This document shows positions 1 to 11,999 of a stretch of DNA of 64,000 nucleotides, piece by piece. The stretch's first letter is position 1; every line of letters begins with the position of its first letter. The notes beneath the pieces are model-generated. The model saw only the letters and a program-made list of their open reading frames with translations, did not search any database and was not told the DNA's origin. The translations under genes were made by a program, and so were the position numbers. Origin of the DNA: Blastobasis lacticolella (lineage: Eukaryota; Arthropoda; Insecta; Lepidoptera; Blastobasidae); NCBI GenBank assembly GCA_905147135.1, contig LR990057.1, positions 3,410,001 to 3,474,000 of the forward strand, written 5' to 3'.

Positions 1-251
1 TTTTTTGAGCTACTTACATTAGTTGAATACTAACCTATCCTCTTACGGTGAGGGAAACATCGTGATGAAACCTGCACATTTAGGCGACTGAATGTGTAAC
101 CACGATCCAATCTGGTTAGGTTCCCCTGGTAGCAGGGTCACGGAGGTCAGATGGCAGTCGCTCCACTGTAATAACCTGACCGGCCAAATTCTGGATCATG
201 GTCAAGGCGGACCCCGGGCCCTCGTGCACGAGAGCACATCCAGGACATAAA
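1..251 (+). mobile_element. SINE-A fragment, tRNA head missing
   Basis: Body and 3' part of the commonest SINE in the window (16 copies or pieces). It is recognised by the shared blocks 'gtgatgaaacctgcacatt', 'cgctccactgtaat' and 'ggatcatggtcaaggcgga', and by the end 'aacaccaagat'. The tRNA-like head is cut off by the window edge or by truncation. Family assignment comes from comparing copies inside this window; I do not give it a published name. Confidence 0.85.
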
Positions 252-573
252 CACCAAGATTATTTTTTATTCGGCGTAATATTCATGTCGGAAATAAGCA
301 AATGTCATTCTTAATCTAGTCCTTGTCTAGTCAAACAATCCACCCCTAGTTGTCCCCGGCGAAAAGATACCCAACACACAAGTTCAAATGAACAATATTT
401 TTCATAGCAAGCTATTATCGCGCGTTCTCTATAATCAGTCATAGTATTTGTCGAGACTAATCAAACGAGCCCAAACTCGATGGGTTTACCACGCGTAGGT
501 TAGGAGTTCCTATTGCCACCTTCCATCTCCATCATCAGATCAGCTAGATAGTCGTAACATTGGCATTTGGGTG

Positions 574-621
574 TTTTCGTAACACTGCGGTTTCCAACCC
601 GCCTGCCAAGCGTGGAGATTA
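574..621 (-). repeat. Fragment of a dispersed repeat shared with 53296-53339
   Basis: Its reverse complement matches the block at 53296-53339 ('cacgcttggcaggcgggtt') almost base for base, and a weaker copy is at 34069-34111. The 122-codon open frame over this stretch on the minus strand is therefore repeat-derived or chance, not a gene. Class unknown; possibly a LINE piece. Confidence 0.6.
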
Positions 622-625
622 TGGC

Positions 626-1945
626 TATACCGCCTCTCAACCAATATAGACGAGACTCAAATCCATTGAAATTATATTTAAAGATTCCAGTCGATTGACT
701 GAACGATAAAAAATTTATAAGAGGACGGTCACCGACTAGATCAACCGATGTTGAAGGCTGTACCATCAAATAGATTCTGCAATACGGTGAGTCTAGCGAT
801 GGATAGGAGCGGTTGGAGGTATTTCGTGAGCTCGAAAATGTGCTCATCAGACCACGATCTTTTGTCATTCATGAAAATCCGACTACAGAGAGAGAGAAAG
901 AGCGTAAACGGTCCTATATTTCCACTAATTCAGTTGCTCTGTTCGCAAGTGTGTTTGTTAATCAGTACTCAACAGAGGTACTAGATTTTTTCCCCGCTAC
1001 TTTTGTTAATCAGTCCTATTAACCTCTGTTAATCGGATCGATGTAAACCTGCCACATGTAGACCTCTCACCTCGTAATAGGCGGACGCCCGATCCGCTGT
1101 AATGTGGATAATGCGGTTATAATGGCAGTCTTGTAATGTGTTGTTTATGGTATGTGCGAATGGGGCACGGTCGGTTTGCACCTCGCTGTGGTCAACCGTT
1201 TCTAGTTGTAAAGGTTTGATTTGTCATGCGTGTTTGTGTAAGGTTCATATTTATTAGGTTCTAGATAGAGTTGTATGAAAGTACATCATGTACATACAGG
1301 TTTTTATAAGGTTTTCTTTAACTTGCAATGTTTGTATGTCACTATGTATGTACGGGACCAATCGTGCAAGCCTAATTTGACCTACTTCAATTGAGCTTAA
1401 ATTTGGTTTACCTATGTAACATGGATGACAATGCATTAATATGGTACAATGGAGCTGTTCTTATAATGGAGTCGGAAAATTGTCGTAGCAACTACTGAAC
1501 GCAATAAGATAACCCCATCGTGATTGGGCTCTTTGGAATGGTCTGGATAAGTACTATACCGCGCGATAAAAGCTTGTTATGAAAACATATTATTCATTTG
1601 ATCAGCATCAAGTTCACAGAAACTTTGAATTGAACAGATTTTAATAAGGCTTTTCATCCAGTTTTCCAGTTTCAGTGGTCAGTTACGTAACGCATTAATA
1701 AAAGAACAACTTGTTATTGTAAGATGTGATACTACATCATTGATGTAGGTACTATGCCCCGTTCTCATTATTCTATTGATCAGAGATCAATTGTTTGCCT
1801 TAATTGTTCTATTCATAATAAACGCTATAGTGTAAACATTTCTATCTTCTTCGTCGAGTCAATTTTCGAAAACCCTATTTGTTTATTTATTATCTAGATC
1901 TGGCTATTATAGCGAATGACCGTCATTAATCTTAGTGGTAAGCAC
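626..1945. other. AT-rich stretch, no gene seen
   Basis: Only short overlapping open frames without coding bias or recognisable motifs. No repeat family of this window was identified here. Confidence 0.5.
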
Positions 1946-2182
1946 GGTCAATATCCCGGTTGTACTCTCGCGCGAGGTCCCGTGGGTTCTCCTTGACCAT
2001 GATCCAGGATGTGACAGATCGGGTAATTACAGTGGAGCGACTGGTTACCCTGACAACAGGTGAACCTGACCAAATTGGATTATGGTTACACATTCAGTCG
2101 CATGGATGTGCAGGTTTCATCACGATGTTTTCCCTCACTGTAAGAGCATCCGTTAGTGTTTAACTAATCTATACATGTAATA
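1946..2182 (-). mobile_element. SINE-A copy, head missing
   Basis: Minus-orientation SINE-A body, running from the 'cccggttgtactctcgcgcg' tail region to 'taagagcatccgttagtgt'. The tRNA-like promoter part that should follow at the right is absent, so the copy is 5'-truncated and could not be transcribed from its own promoter. The 67-codon open frame at 1960-2163 lies inside it and is not a gene. Confidence 0.85.
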
Positions 2183-3572
2183 AAACTGTAAGAGGTCCAG
2201 TTCTGTACATTGAAGATGTTTTGCGTCACCAGAGCACTATGTTGCTTAAATGCTTATACCAAACATCCTGTAGTCCACGCGAACGAAGTCGTGGGCACAG
2301 CTAGTGTACAATATTACCGGAGACGTTTGCAATACGTAGGAAATTTAGCACGATAAATTATCATTGATAGCAACCTTAATTTCTTTCCACAATGAATACA
2401 AAAAGCAAATGGACATATCGCTTGAGAAAATTATGACTTTCAACCAGTGTTTTGCTATAAAACGCGTCAGAAAAAGCCACTTTCTACGTGGAAAACTTTA
2501 TTGCTGAACGACAGCGTATGGGTAAAATGCAGTTCTCGGTAGAGGAACATCAACCATTGTTAGCCGACAACGGCCGTGTGGAAGCGAATAGTGTATTGTG
2601 AGAAAACTAAGCAATAACTACTAGAGAAATCGCTATTTATGTCAAATTTACGTTGCGTGTTCATTTTGTGGCGGCTAAGACAAATAAGCTGTTGCTTTTC
2701 GTCTAACTCACGAGCTAAATAGGAAACATTGACACGGAGAAGTTGACGAGCTAAACTGATTGACATGTTGATGCTGACGTTTATTTTACCGCGTGCGCTT
2801 TCTAGTCTACCTAGGCTGAAGTGTTAGAGCCATTACTTGTGTCTGACTTTAATATTCTACTTCTCCCAATCGACTGGCCAAGGAAAAGTATATTAGCTAC
2901 GTTTACGGGCTGGTGACCTAACTCCGAAAGATTTGGGCTTCTCTTGATTTCGCTATCCCGATCGATACCGTCTTTGCCGATTTTTTGCATGCTAGTCGCG
3001 GCTGTTACGCCTAACGGCTCAATTCTACAATAAAAAAGTAGTATAAAAACTAAAAACAGCATCCGCTAATAACTTGTTTTCCGAAAAAAACAGTCGTTTT
3101 AGATCTCGTCCACGAATTCATTCGCTCTAAGGTCGCGATATTTCTATGCCTCTATCCCTTTAGGATGAAAATGTATTGAACCATAAAAAATCTTCCATCA
3201 AGATTGTTAGAAGAAGCCATATTAGGTCTCACAGGGTACCTTGATGATGATAACATGCGAACTTTAATTTATTTAGTGCGCTTGTATCCTAAACAATACT
3301 AATAAGATGAGGCATGGTTTGAATCGTCTTATTGTGACTAGCGATGATGCATGTAATTAAGCTATACTGGATTTTCTAGAACAGTACAATCTGGACTTCT
3401 TCAAAGCTAGGATGATAGCCTGTTTATAGATATACATATTCAGCCTCGGCTGCATCAGCACTCGTGTCGTACTATTCGATGAATGGCGGTCAAATGCTTG
3501 CCTAATATTAATAATAAACAAATAATCATTTATTTCAGGCATTTTACGCCCATATTTAAATAAGAATAATCA
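2183..3572. other. No gene seen; one repeat end at 2274-2312
   Basis: The motif 'cacgcgaacgaagtcgtggg' at 2274-2312 is the 3' end of the dispersed repeat family G described at 28839-29075. The rest holds small open frames without recognisable domains. Confidence 0.45.
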
Positions 3573-3788
3573 TGTTGGCGTCAATATATCGGTTGTGCCC
3601 TCGCGTGCGGGACTCCGCAGTAGAGCAACTGCCGTCTGACCTCTGTGCTTCTGTTAACAGGGAAACCTGACCAGATTGGATCATCGTTACACATTCAGGC
3701 GGCTGAATGTTCAGGTTTTACTCACAATATTTTCCCTCATCGTAAGTGTTACTGTTCAACTAATGTATGTACATAACTCCGAAAATAC
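3573..3788 (-). mobile_element. SINE-A copy, internally deleted
   Basis: Minus-orientation SINE-A. Relative to the complete copy at 49706-50055 the centre, including the 'ggatcatggtcaagg' block, is deleted. The end 'tgtacataactccgaaaata' marks where the tRNA-like head should start, but the head is missing. Confidence 0.8.
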
Positions 3789-3917
3789 ATAGAACGCAAA
3801 AATGACGTATAATCAATGCAACTAACTAAATGACGAAATCACGATACACTGCGCTGTGATATCGGTGCGCATGGTAGCAGGTCAATTGGCTCACGTTGTA
3901 CCTAGTCGGTAGTCGGT

Positions 3918-4273
3918 AATCTGATGAACATTAATGAAGCCCGTGCCAGCGGTTGTATAAATAGAACGCACGTGGTCGTTGGCGCCAATCAGATGGAGCC
4001 GAAGCTGGTTGTTGCACTCATTTGTTGACGAATTAATATAGCTACTCACATACATATTGTGTTGACAACTGATAATGTCCGTAGTAGCAATATCAAGGTC
4101 ACCGATGACGTAGCTCTTTGAAAAGTAAAACTGAACCGCTGACCGACAAAAAGCCGATGGCGGCAAACGCAGCGGTGGCCCCGCAAAATGAACTTTGTAC
4201 AGGTCATAAAAAACAGAATAGAGCTATTGGTACAGATCTACGTGCTGATGGTCACTAATGAAGCTAGTGCCGC
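3918..4273. repeat. Two diverged copies of an unrecognised ~30-bp block
   Basis: Blocks at 3918-3950 and 4241-4273 align at roughly 24 of 30 bases (shared pieces 'ctgatg', 'taatgaagc', 'gtgcc'). Both lie in minus-strand open frames (3891-4166 and 4224-4433), which read TAGTGFI and GGTSFI at equivalent places. This could be an old tandem duplication of an unknown transposon coding region. I do not recognise a protein family. Confidence 0.35.
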
Positions 4274-4639
4274 CGTACAACGCATGTGGTGGCCAATCCG
4301 TTGGCAGTCTCATGTACCTTAAAGACCTAGGTTCTCTATTCAGTGCTCGACCCAAGGGCTCGAATAACCGTCGGCTGGCGCGTACGAGCACACCAGAACC
4401 CCGGAACCCCGCCATGACGGTCGGCTCTATCAATGAAAACCAACTTCAGAGCACTTCAGTGCAGCAGCCCCTTGTCAGAAAAGCGCTTTTGCGCGCGCCT
4501 GCATCTACGTCACCCATATATTGACAACGTTACGCGACCAACGCAAGCGCTAGCCGTCGGTATAGCACTAAATAATGCTTAAAAATTGAAAAACTTAGAT
4601 TTACAATAAAGTCGTTGAAAATGAAATATCTAATTCGAT

Positions 4640-4893
4640 AACCAAATTCTCCATTCTTCAAGTGGCGTCCACGCGAAGGTTCAAAAGAACGTTTTTGGCT
4701 CGTACGATTCGGATATGGAATGAGCTCCCAGACACAGTGTTTCCATTTTACGACATGGGATCGTTCAAGAGGTATATTAGAGGTCTCCTTAGAGGCGGGC
4801 AACGCGCTGGTCGCGCCCCTGGTGTTGCTGATCTCCATAGGCGGCAGTGACCACTTTCCATCAGGTGGCTGTTTGTCTGTCGTATTACATAAA
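4640..4893 (+). mobile_element. LINE 3' end, 5'-truncated
   Basis: The open frame 4662-4850 encodes an extreme C-terminus typical of insect non-LTR retrotransposon ORF2 proteins: a WNELP motif, then an 'SFKRYIRGLL' helix and a stop. It is followed by a short 3' tail ('cactttccatcaggtggc') shared with several other elements here. All catalytic domains are missing, so this is a dead fragment created by incomplete reverse transcription. Confidence 0.75.
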
Positions 4894-7264
4894 ACAATAC
4901 TTAAACGTAAATAACTTTCTCGTCTCCTCGCCCGCGCCGTACACTATGCGTGAAAACTCCTACGCATTGTTTGTATGAAAGAGTCTCGACTGAACTTAAG
5001 TTAGTCTAGAGCGAGATTACACTTTCACCGGATAACGAGGTCTGTTTGTTTGTGAACAGAGCCCATTGGACCTTATTACGGGTGTCAACATTGACATTTA
5101 AAATGACGACGAAATATTTGGTGCAAATGTTAGAGGTGTTCTAGGGATTATTATAATTTGCATATACACACACCTTCCGGAAGAAATTATCTAAATAATA
5201 GTGAAAACTGCATAAAATCCGTTGCGTGGCTTAGGAGAAGTAGACAGACACGCGGAAAGATACTTTTTGTTGGTACTAGCTTAGCTTAGTTGGCTCGTTT
5301 TATTTTAAATTTGAGTTAATAAGGATATGAAAAGTGCTTTCCTTAGACTGTCATATTTCCTTGCCAAATTTAGCTCTGAAAATGAAATTTTCTCTTTTAC
5401 AATATTACTTTGTAAATTTAGATACATGGAACCTGGGACAAACTTTTTATCTTTTTCTAGCGACCAGCTCCGACTTCGCCCGGGTAACCTAACCACCTCT
5501 TGAATTACTCTGTCTATTGAAACTCAACTCAAAAACACTCTGCCTGGTGAAACCAGTCATTTTAGGCCAATCGACTTTAGGATTATAAACATTAGGACAA
5601 ACAAAAATCTCCCCATTTTTAATAATATCTCGTTTAAAGCAGACCGAAACAAAAATCTTGTAGCTTAATAAAATCGTTACGATTTGTTAAATACATAACA
5701 TATCAATATTTAATATCGAGTAATTATAAAACTTTTGCGCGTAAAGCTTTAATAATGTCTAAAATCAGACTGCGTTTTCGACTGTCACCAAATAATGAAA
5801 TCAAGACCTAATTTGGCGCGATAATTGGTGTCACGGCCTGGTTGGACCGGTTCACTTTAATTTGACCGGATTGACCAGTGACTATAATTGGGTATACTTT
5901 GCCAAGTTGTTTAGCACAAAATGGTGCATTCAATGAGTAGGATTCCTATCAGATCAATAGATTTGATTTTGTTTGTGTGAGAAGTTCGACTGAGAAAAGC
6001 TTCAAGCTCATTAATCATAATATCTTAACTAATCACATATCTATTCTCATCTCATACATTTCCACCGGTTAAGTTGACCAAAACTTGGTGTTTAAAGTCT
6101 CCTTAGTTGCCATTATCTCTTCTTTATATGTACTTATGCAAAAAGAAAACTTTGGATAGTCAAGTTCGTACTAGTCTAGATTAGTTTGGACTAGAATAAT
6201 AAAGGGGGAAGTTTGTAGGTTTGTAAGTTGGATGTTGGAGGAAGGGGAGGCTGAACTAATTTTGAAAATTGTTTTTCGTTTTAAAGATTGAATGTGTTTC
6301 TCGTATGCTCTATGTATGCCATACGAATAAATAAATAGATTTCAATCTGGAGAAGAACCTAGGCTACTTTTTAACTCCAAAATAAATATCCCAAACTAGG
6401 TATATGAAATTAGTCCACGCGAACAAAGTCACGGTCAAAAACTAGTATAAACAATAATTATTAAATGAAAACGACAACTAAACTTCTTTCTAATAAAGAC
6501 CGAGCCACATAATCCGGTTTCACCCAGATTCCAGTATTATAAATACAATATCGGTTTAGCCGGGCGGCTGATCCGGGTCACTGACTTGACAATAATAGAT
6601 GCGCTTGCGCGTATTAACCTAGAACTTGGACCGCATTCGTCTTTGGCGACTTTTGCTCCTCATATATGTCGTATTTATTTTTTAGAGCAATTGATCAATT
6701 TTGTAGGACAGCGTGTACGATTCGTTTGACTGTTTTCCACGTTGAACCGCAGAGTATCTTCATCCTTACGTAGTCCTTACATAGTATAAAATAAAGTTTA
6801 AATAAAACTGTTCGATTAGTTTGACAGTTGATCAAGCATTGACTGGCGTTTCAGTATACGATTTTTGTAATGAGCGGCGTTTCAGTAAGACTTAATTTGA
6901 GATACCGTTTTCAAGACTTGAGTTTAAATGACGTTTGAGATTACGAATTTCTATATTTGGAGCTGCTCAAACTTTTAAGTAGCCGTTAAATATTTGAGAG
7001 ACGTTTCAGTATTTGTCTGTGTTAGAGTTGTAAAAGGTATTAAATAATTTTATTACATAATAATATTACTTATGGACCGTCTTAGTACATATAAAATTTT
7101 ACAAATTCGATTTCATTTTCTCCTCTCTTTGTAATTTCGACCGTGATAGGTATTGAAATAATAATACACATTCGGTCGTGAACATTCTTGCGTGTGATTT
7201 ACATAGCTGTGCGATTTGAGTTTGTGCCCGGGGTCAGTGTTGCCCAGGTAGCCGATTATGGCAA
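4894..7264. other. AT-rich stretch, no gene seen
   Basis: No coding region or RNA gene seen. A family-G repeat end ('cacgcgaacaaagtcacgg') occurs at 6416-6450. The short motif 'cgtttcagta' recurs at about 6848, 6882 and 7004, suggesting decayed local duplication. Confidence 0.5.
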
Positions 7265-7437
7265 GACCTGCGGGGCTATTGGCTAACTCAGTTGACAACT
7301 GAATTTGAAATAAAAAAATCTGACACTACTCTAATTTGGTAGACGCTATTGCCAGTTTTCAAGGTAGATGACGTGGTGTAGAATTATCTAGTGTCAAATA
7401 CAGTTGTCAACTGAGTTAGCCAATAGCCCCGCAGGTC
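7265..7437. repeat. Perfect 37-bp inverted repeat around a 99-bp loop
   Basis: Arms at 7265-7301 and 7401-7437 are exact reverse complements (left arm begins 'gacctgcggggctattgg'). The right arm is preceded by 'ctagtgtcaaata', the same motif that starts the MITE family at 36745, hinting at a related terminal sequence. Probably a short palindromic MITE; no duplicated target site was found. Confidence 0.75.
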
Positions 7438-8097
7438 AGTTTTGGTGATAATTTAGGCACGTAAGTCAACTTTAAATGGTTAAGGGTTTTGCCTATAATG
7501 TTAGCACAAACAACATTTAGCTATGTCGATGTTTTAATAAACTAGCACTGCTACCACTTCTAAAGTATCAGTAAGCCATAACAGAATATAGTTATTTGAG
7601 AACTTCTTATCGTGTCAATAATCAATAGGTTATGTATAAAAATAATTTAGTTATTATTAGTTACTTATATTTTCAAAGACCAAAATCGGGATTTCCGAAC
7701 TAAAAGAGTTCAGGTCCAGAACATTAAGCCTGTGAGATGACCTTTTATGTAGATTAAGTAATACTTCCACTTTGTTGATATAAAGAAATAGAAATACTTG
7801 GCAGTTACACCCAAAAGCTTCATAATAGAGCCACCAGGGACTATACCCTAAACCTGTTGACTAGAATGGTTTAATTTTCCTATCAACAGGTACTTTGGGT
7901 ACAGACGCTGAGTCGCTTCTGGCGCCATAAGTTCTCATAGTTTTCCACCATATTGCTTAGCGGTTTTTGTTTCATCAACATGGCAACTCTGCTAGTGTTG
8001 TAAAAGACTCGAGAACGGGAGTCCATGTTTTAGGATTTTATTTTATTTATTTATTAAACATTTACTAAAAAAAATCTAAATCACTTTTTGTACACTA

Positions 8098-8190
8098 GTT
8101 CCACTTTATTATACAATTTTATTAAATTGTATAATAAAGTGGTTTCCGAAACCGGTTGCAATTTAATAAAATTGTATAATAAAGTGGAAC
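8098..8190. repeat. Compound palindrome, three copies of one ~30-bp arm
   Basis: A perfect 32-bp inverted repeat joins 8098-8129 to 8159-8190. Inside it, 8101-8142 is also a palindrome (19-bp arms, 4-base loop), so the same 'ccactttattatacaattt' arm occurs three times. The sequence can form two alternative hairpins. Flanks 'tcacttttt' and 'acaaagtga' extend the symmetry weakly. Likely a small MITE. Confidence 0.75.
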
Positions 8191-9483
8191 ACAAAGTGAT
8201 TTAATTCATAATAATGGAGTTCCATCATGAAGTGACAACACAAAGTGTTGAATATTTAAAAAGATCTGTTAAAAGAAATATTGAGTGCCTCAAAAACCTA
8301 ATACATAATAGGTTTATCCGAGCAATTTGACTCATAATTATGCGACAAAGTCTCTATTGCTCGAGTTTCCGAATAGAATCGAGTTCGTGATTAGTGTTCG
8401 AGTCTGTTTTTTTTTCTTTTTTTTTTAACAATAGTCTTGCATTTGACCTCAAATTACCTGATGGAAAGTGAGATGGAAAGACGATGAGGTCGAAGATGTA
8501 GTAGCATGCGTGCCTAGAAAATACCTATTCACTCTTGATTTGAAGACTTATCGGGGAACAATAACTATTGTGGGCTCGAGTCGAGTATTTAGCCAGTAAT
8601 ATGGTATGGTGTGTTAAACTGTATTTGCTATGTCTTATATTAGGCTTAGTACCACAGAACTAAGTAGCTTCGACTTAAGTATTCGAACTCGATTTTGTAC
8701 AAACCTCGAGCTATGTTAACAACTCGAGTTAAGTTTACGATACGAGTCCTTTTTTTTAATGGTGTCCGTGTTCTGATGACTCGCCCTCGACTCAGTCCAG
8801 ACTTGTGAGTGTTTAGATCACACTGCAAAATAGTCGAGTTTATAATTTCAGACTCCCGGACTCGAGGTTTTTTACAACACTATATACTGCTGCTTGGAGC
8901 GACCCAATGCGGGTCAAAACTTGAAACTGCAGCCTCGTGGGCGATTTTACAGTTAATTGATCTCGTTTCCAGAGTCAACGACACGTGTACTCGCGTGACT
9001 TTGCAATAAGGCCGAAATTTGCTTGTCCAAATAACGAACAGCTCAACTGAAGATCCTGTTTTGTTGTCCTATTGTACGTGTGTATTGTAACTTTAGACTG
9101 TATGCTAAAACTATTGTTATTTTTTTTCGACTCATTATCATTGATCTTTTTCTAAAGATGAAAAGGGGTTTTCAGTTTGGTGGCCTTTGATCCGGATACA
9201 ATTTTTAGTTTTTCTTCGAACAAATATTCTCGGATTAAAATCTTTTTTCTTAACATTTATTGCGCCTTCTATTTATAATACGATCAGTGAGAGTGTACAT
9301 CGGGAAGTGGGTCAAATTGGGCTTAGACTTGGGATAAAACTTGTAAAAAAAGAGTATATTTTTTCATCATTTTCATATCTTCAATTTATATAAGTTTTAG
9401 TGATTATATAAATAGTGATAAAAGGCTTGTTACACTTGTCTAAATTCAGAAGCAAAAAGCGTAAGAACAAAATCAAAGTGTAT
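8191..9483. other. No gene seen; cluster of ctcgag motifs
   Basis: AT-rich. Between about 8574 and 8870 the motif 'ctcgag' or close variants recurs several times, as does 'cgag' with 'ctcg' nearby, giving many small inverted repeats. No recognisable coding content. Several T/A homopolymer runs (for example near 8407-8427). Confidence 0.4.
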
Positions 9484-9565
9484 TTGCTCATAGAATAAAG
9501 TATCCATCCATTTTTGTATCATGCCTTATTATAAGATACAAAAATGGACCTTATTCTATGAGCAA
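9484..9565. repeat. Hairpin-forming inverted repeat
   Basis: Left arm 9484-9520 ('ttgctcatagaataaag'...'tttttgtatc') pairs with 9535-9565 ('gatacaaaaatgg'...'tattctatgagcaa') with one small bulge and a ~14-base loop. Short MITE or MITE remnant. A run of 11 cytosines follows at 9627-9637. Confidence 0.7.
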
Positions 9566-9879
9566 TAAATACATCATAATTATGTTTATTACTTATCTAA
9601 ATAAAAATTGACTGATTGATAGACCCCCCCCCCCACTTCATTTTGAGCTCACGTAATGGATGCAACTAAGGTCTAATCTTTTGTTTCAAGAGCCATGCGC
9701 GTACAAACCGAAGACGGTCCAAAGTCCGAACCTGCTGGCTTCTGTGAACCGAAAAAATCAAAACCAACAACAGTGTTCTAGAAACAGTTTCGTAAGTTAC
9801 AACTGTAACGCTAACTGTTATTCTCGGGAAATAATATACTTATTTACACAAATATATTTGCAACCACGTTCATGTGTCA

Positions 9880-10914
9880 GCTGCCCTCTTTGCGGTTGGC
9901 ACGCTCCGAAATGCCTATTTTAGCGTGTAAACCGTAATTAGCCAAGTAAACACGAAAAACTACGCTCTGTTGTTGACTCGCAAAAAACTATAAGTACGCT
10001 TTGTTGTTGAAAACGATATGGAACCTTCGTATGGACAAATATCTTCGTGACAGTGGCATTTTTTTTTGCTTAGGGAGACACACTGACGGGCTGCATGATG
10101 GGCTTTGTCGCACCTGATATAACTTTGTGTCGTGTTTACTCAAACGTAAAATTAAAGAGCTAGCTAGACTGCTCTAGCTCTAGCTGCTAGTGTTGTCGAG
10201 ATAGCTCATTTTAGCGTGTAAACTCAGTAATTAACTCAGCAAACAAGGTTATGAGGAATTGTTATGTAAAACGAAAAGAACGCTTTGCTGTTAAAGATGA
10301 TATGGAACCTATTCTCGTGCATACATCTACATTCTATCTTCGCACCGATCGCCACCGACGGGGAGTTCATCCTCACACCTTGCAGCCACATTGGTCGCAA
10401 ACTGTGCGGTTCCAAAGAAACTTTCTCCCACACACACTAAGGAACTACCTAGAGAGGTTTTCCCTGGGGAGCACACCATGGAGTTCTTCAAAAAAGGGGT
10501 GAAAAGGTTTTTACGGGGTCGGCAACGCGGGGGTGATGCCCCTCGTATTGCAAACGTCAATAGGCTGCGGTGATTGCTTACCATCAGGCAGCCCATAAGC
10601 TTGCTTGCCACTTGTGTGGTGTAAAAAAAAGCAGATTTCTTTTTGCCTATGGGCTTGTCACTGTTGATAAATAACTGTGTCTCGTTTACTTCAACGCAAA
10701 ATGAAAGAGCTAGACTCTAGCTGCTAGAGTTATAGAAATAGCTCCGAAATGCTCATTTTAGCATGTAAACCGTAATTAACTCAGCAAACAAGGTACGAGG
10801 AATGTTGTCTCGCAAAAAACTACGTGCAAGATTACGTACTTTGTTGTTGAAGACGATATGGCACCTATCTTCGTGACAGCATGACGGGCTTTGTCGCACC
10901 TGATATAACTGTGT
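9880..10914 (+). repeat. Tandem array of a ~250-290 bp unit (about three copies)
   Basis: The markers 'tttagcgtgtaaac' (near 9922, 10211 and, as 'tttagcatgtaaac', 10759), 'gctttgtcgcacctgatata' (near 10108 and 10888) and 'agagctagactctagctgct'-like blocks recur in the same order. The third spacing is longer because a LINE tail sits in the second unit. A further piece continues at 12679-12725, beyond the foldback element. Origin unknown; not coding. Confidence 0.7.
10331..10635 (+). mobile_element. LINE 3' end inserted in the tandem array
   Basis: Encodes, across small frameshifts, the C-terminal tail 'FFKKGVKRFLRGRQRGGDAP' found in other elements of this window (12100-12393, 41285-41479), followed by a conserved tail 'accatcaggcag' and a run of A. 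Heavily 5'-truncated. It interrupts the second unit of the surrounding ~250-bp array and so is younger than that array. Confidence 0.8.
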
Positions 10915-10929
10915 CGTTTAGTCTCAAAA

Positions 10930-11095
10930 TGTCCCAGTTGCAAAATGTCCACTGGTAAAAAAATGTCCAAGTCGCAAAATGTCCAAGTTGCAAAATGTCC
11001 AGGTTGCATAATGTCCAAGTTGCAAAATGTCCAGGTTGCAAAATGTCCCGGTTGCAAAATGTCCAGGTTGCAAAATGTCCACATTGTAAAATATC
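10930..11095. repeat. 16-bp satellite in the left foldback arm (about 10 units)
   Basis: Units of the form 'caaaatgtccaggttg' with a few variant positions; one unit carries an 'actggtaaaaaa' interruption. Because 16 is not a multiple of 3, three units translate to a repeating 16-residue pattern (containing GHFATW and CNLDI on the minus strand) in all frames, making spurious 70-100 codon open frames. Not a protein gene. Confidence 0.9.
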
Positions 11096-11203
11096 ACTAT
11101 ATAAGTCGCTAAATGTTGTACACACTTACTACTCATGAGTTGCCGCTTATATTTATAAATTTCACGATATATTACGTATTTATATATTTATTTTATATCA
11201 CTA

Positions 11204-11341
11204 AGGCGGAAAACAAGCTTACGGCCTGCCTGATGGCAAGCAGTCACCGCAGCCTATGGACGTTTGCATCACCCACGCGTTACCGACATCGTAAAAACCT
11301 TTTTACCCCTTTCTTGAAGAACTCCATGTTGTACTCTCCTG
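11204..11341 (-). mobile_element. LINE tail inside the left foldback arm
   Basis: Reverse complement of the LINE 3' end at 12242-12393: 'aagcttacggcctgcctgat', then the FFKKGVK-coding part up to 'tgttgtactctcc'. Compared with the right arm it lacks about 17 bases near 11270, so the arms are not being kept strictly identical in this inner part. Confidence 0.75.
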
Positions 11342-11990
11342 GTCCACTTCCTTATCTATTTCCTTTGTGCCCAAGTCATTATTAGTTGCGGTTTATTAAG
11401 CAAAATTTTATTACGCATATAAGCAATTATTGATTTGAGACTATTGCAATTTATCTAGAAATATTTAAGAGTTTTGACTTACCTACCTAATTATTTGCCA
11501 TATTTCATTGTTATCGTCATTTTAAAAGAAATTAATAATTTTTTTTTGGCATCGACATTGTTTATTCATAACCAGCTTTCCGCTATGAGCAGCATAGCAA
11601 TTTGATGTAAAGTTGCCTATGACCTTGCTTAAGGTTCCTGCTGTCTTCATACTAAGCTTCATTAAATCATTGGCGATATTTGAAATTGAAGTATGAAAAA
11701 TATGGATAATAAACCAATTTGCAGCGAGCCCTATCCTGCCGCTCCTGTTCTTATCCTTTAATGCTGTCTAATCTATAAATGTCTCGTAAAAAACCACGAC
11801 ACGATAAGATACCTTATATAACAAAAAAAAAACAAAGCGAACATAAAATAAAAATAATGTTAGGAAAATAAGAAAAAGAAAGAAGAATAATAATAAATGT
11901 ACCTACCTACAGTTTATCTATTCCCAGTGGCATTGTTTAAAGTTCGTGTCGCGGCTTCCAGTGCAACTGGACCCCCTCGGCATAATGTTG
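11342..11990. other. Unique centre of the foldback element
   Basis: AT-rich, no long open frame, no transposase motif recognised. Homopolymer A runs near 11823-11833. Nothing else seen. Confidence 0.5.
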
Positions 11991-11999
11991 TGGTCGCTT

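Noticed and set aside
10930..11095. CRISPR-like regular repeats
   Set aside because: 16-bp units are directly adjacent with no unique spacers, lie in an inverted-repeat transposon, and the genome is eukaryotic.
10776..11136. Overlapping 70-102 codon minus frames with a repeating GHFATW pattern
   Set aside because: They are translations of a 16-bp satellite in the foldback arms, with the same pattern in three frames; no coding bias.
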